Positions 62,877 to 64,000 of a stretch of DNA of 64,000 nucleotides are shown one piece after another. A program made the position numbers and the translations under genes. Position 1 is the stretch's first letter, and each line of letters starts with the position of its first letter. The DNA comes from Heliocidaris tuberculata (Eukaryota; Echinodermata; Echinoidea; Camarodonta; Echinometridae), in NCBI GenBank assembly GCA_025618425.1, contig CM046851.1, forward strand, positions 8,024,469 to 8,088,468, read 5' to 3'. The notes beneath the pieces were generated by a model, which worked only from the letters and a program-made list of their open reading frames with translations, was not told the DNA's origin and did no database searches.

Positions 62877-63101
62877 CTACCAAGCGGGCAGCTTACAGAT
62901 GAAGTAATACACGCCGTGGTAGGTGCAAGGAACATCGTTCCACAAGAAGGTGGACCTCAAATGCACACAGTCCTCTCGCGAACGCCAGTCATCGGGTTGG
63001 CCAGGTGCCCAGAAAATGAAATCAAAGGGGGTCCCGTCGGTCCATTCGAAATTGCTTTCAGTAGTTGTGTCGTGCAGTCCAATCCACAATCTTGGTCCAG
63101 G
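62877..63101 (-). CDS. C-type lectin-like domain, last exon (partial gene)
   Basis: On the - strand an acceptor (..ccgggtcatcag) at 63104-63102 opens an exon that runs to a TAG at 62879-62877. It encodes the C-terminal two thirds of a C-type lectin-like fold: PGPRLWIGLHDTTTESNFEW, then DGTPFDF, the QPD triplet in APGQPDDW, DCVHL, the calcium-site WND in FLWNDVPC, and YYFICKLPAW at the end. Three of the four framework cysteines are present; the first would be in an upstream exon right of the window. QPD with WND is the pattern linked to calcium-dependent galactose-type binding, and animal proteins of this kind are usually secreted. Whether other domains precede it is unknown. Confidence 0.85.
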   Translation of the reverse strand, partial: PGPRLWIGLHDTTTESNFEWTDGTPFDFIFWAPGQPDDWRSREDCVHLRSTFLWNDVPCTYHGVYYFICKLPAW

Positions 63102-63120
63102 CTGATGACCCGGAAAAGAC

Positions 63121-63127
63121 ATCGACG

Positions 63128-63173
<46 letters not shown>

Positions 63174-63212
63174 GAGAGAAAGAGAGATAGAGAGGGGGAG
63201 GAAGAGAGAAAT

Positions 63213-63264
<52 letters not shown>

Positions 63265-63860
63265 GGGGGGGGGGGGGTTGACGGAAGGGTATCGGGAAGG
63301 GGCGGGCAGGTAGTGTGGAAAGGAAGGTAGTGTGGAAAGGAGATAAACAGGGAATGAGAAAAGAAGGGACAGAAGGAGGAAATTATCAAAGGGAGGGGGT
63401 GGAGGGAGGGAGGGAAAGGAGAGAGAGAAAGGGAAGAGGAAGGGAGTTAGGGAGGAAGAGAGGAAGGCAGGCAGGCAGGGTGATGGGGGAGTGGACAATG
63501 AGGAAAAAAAAGAGGGAGTGAGGTCGGAGGACAAAAGGGAGAAGAAGAGAGGATGGGAACGGAGAGGGAAAGGGAGAATGGGAGTGGGGATGGAGAAAGA
63601 AAGGGAACGAGGGAAGAATTAATTTAGTAAGGGTGGGAGAAAGGAAAGAAGAGAGAAAGGGAAGAAGGGTGAGAAGGAGGAAGGAAAGGAAGAAGGAAGG
63701 TGGAAGAGAGGAAGGGTGGAGAAAGGGTGGAGAGGGAGAAGGGCAGGGGCAGGGAAGGATGAAGGGAAAAGGAAAGGAAAGAAGGAAGGCATGGAGGGAG
63801 GGAAAGGCGGGAGAGTCGCAGAGAAAAGGAGAGCGAGAGAGAGAGAGAGGGAAAGATATT
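63121..63860. repeat. Polypurine tract of about 740 bp
   Basis: Nearly pure A/G on the + strand: (GA)n to about 63260, a poly-G run near 63264-63278, then gaagga/gggaga mixtures to 63860 with few pyrimidines. It lies directly upstream of the lectin exon, in its intron. The many Ser/Leu/Pro or Arg/Glu frames here are artefacts of composition. Confidence 0.88.
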
Positions 63861-64000
63861 TGAAATTGCAATCCTTAGGTATACAATACAATAATATAAT
63901 ATTAAATGCATAGCCTAAGCAATTGCCTGCTAAAATACAAAAACATGAATTAAAAAATTACATAAATCCCATGCTATACGTCCATTATTGTTTAAAACAA
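63861..64000. other. Right edge, nothing identified
   Basis: AT-rich DNA, presumably intron of the lectin gene. Confidence 0.3.

Noticed and set aside
63102..63389. N-terminal extension of the lectin frame
   Set aside because: It reads through (TC)n and poly-C microsatellite upstream of a clear splice acceptor.

Overview
This is a window of eukaryotic nuclear DNA, AT-rich and dominated by introns and transposons. It carries GT-AG introns, abundant MITEs, hAT-type elements, CR1/Jockey-type and L1/Tx1-type LINE remnants, SINE-like units and long microsatellites. My best guess is a marine invertebrate deuterostome, most likely an echinoderm such as a sea urchin. This rests on general repeat style and gene content, and no sequence here proves the species.

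Three pieces of real host gene are supported. (1) The 3' part of a monocarboxylate-transporter-like (SLC16/MFS) gene on the + strand lies at 6864-10733 (three exons; the first exons lie left of the window). (2) A second, full-length paralog of it on the + strand lies at 44329-54138 (six exons, about 554 codons). It has the same intron phases and the same 144-nt fifth exon. Its fourth exon is one base short relative to the paralog, which breaks the frame. (3) The last exon of a C-type lectin-like domain gene lies on the - strand at 62877-63101. The two transporter genes are tandem, same-strand paralogs that look old, with about two thirds amino-acid identity in the fifth exon.

Layout: 1370-5905 is a compound tandem repeat with CpG-rich stretches and a tRNA-like insert. 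6864-10733 is transporter copy 1, with MITEs in its introns. 11047-12545 is a decayed LINE. 13891-13957 is a perfect hairpin. 18197-33890 is an array of a roughly 0.8-kb satellite. Its third and fourth copies are split by nested insertions: an L1-like LINE fragment, a long-TIR DNA transposon, a degenerate tandem repeat, a nearly complete CR1-type LINE, a 0.4-kb MITE and a 3.7-kb composite block. 34081-44259 is a large inverted duplication with interrupted arms of about 3.3-3.5 kb around a hAT-like element. The outer end of its right arm is the immediate 5' flank of transporter copy 2. 44329-54138 is transporter copy 2. Its first intron (6.3 kb) holds a foldback element with a SINE whose head looks like 7SL RNA, and a 150-bp tandem repeat ending about 50 bp before exon 2. 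54.2-62.7 kb is MITE-rich intergenic DNA. 62.9-63.9 kb is the lectin exon followed by a very long polypurine tract.

There is no sign of prokaryotic operons, CRISPR or organellar DNA. Most long open frames outside the features listed come from low-complexity DNA or transposons.
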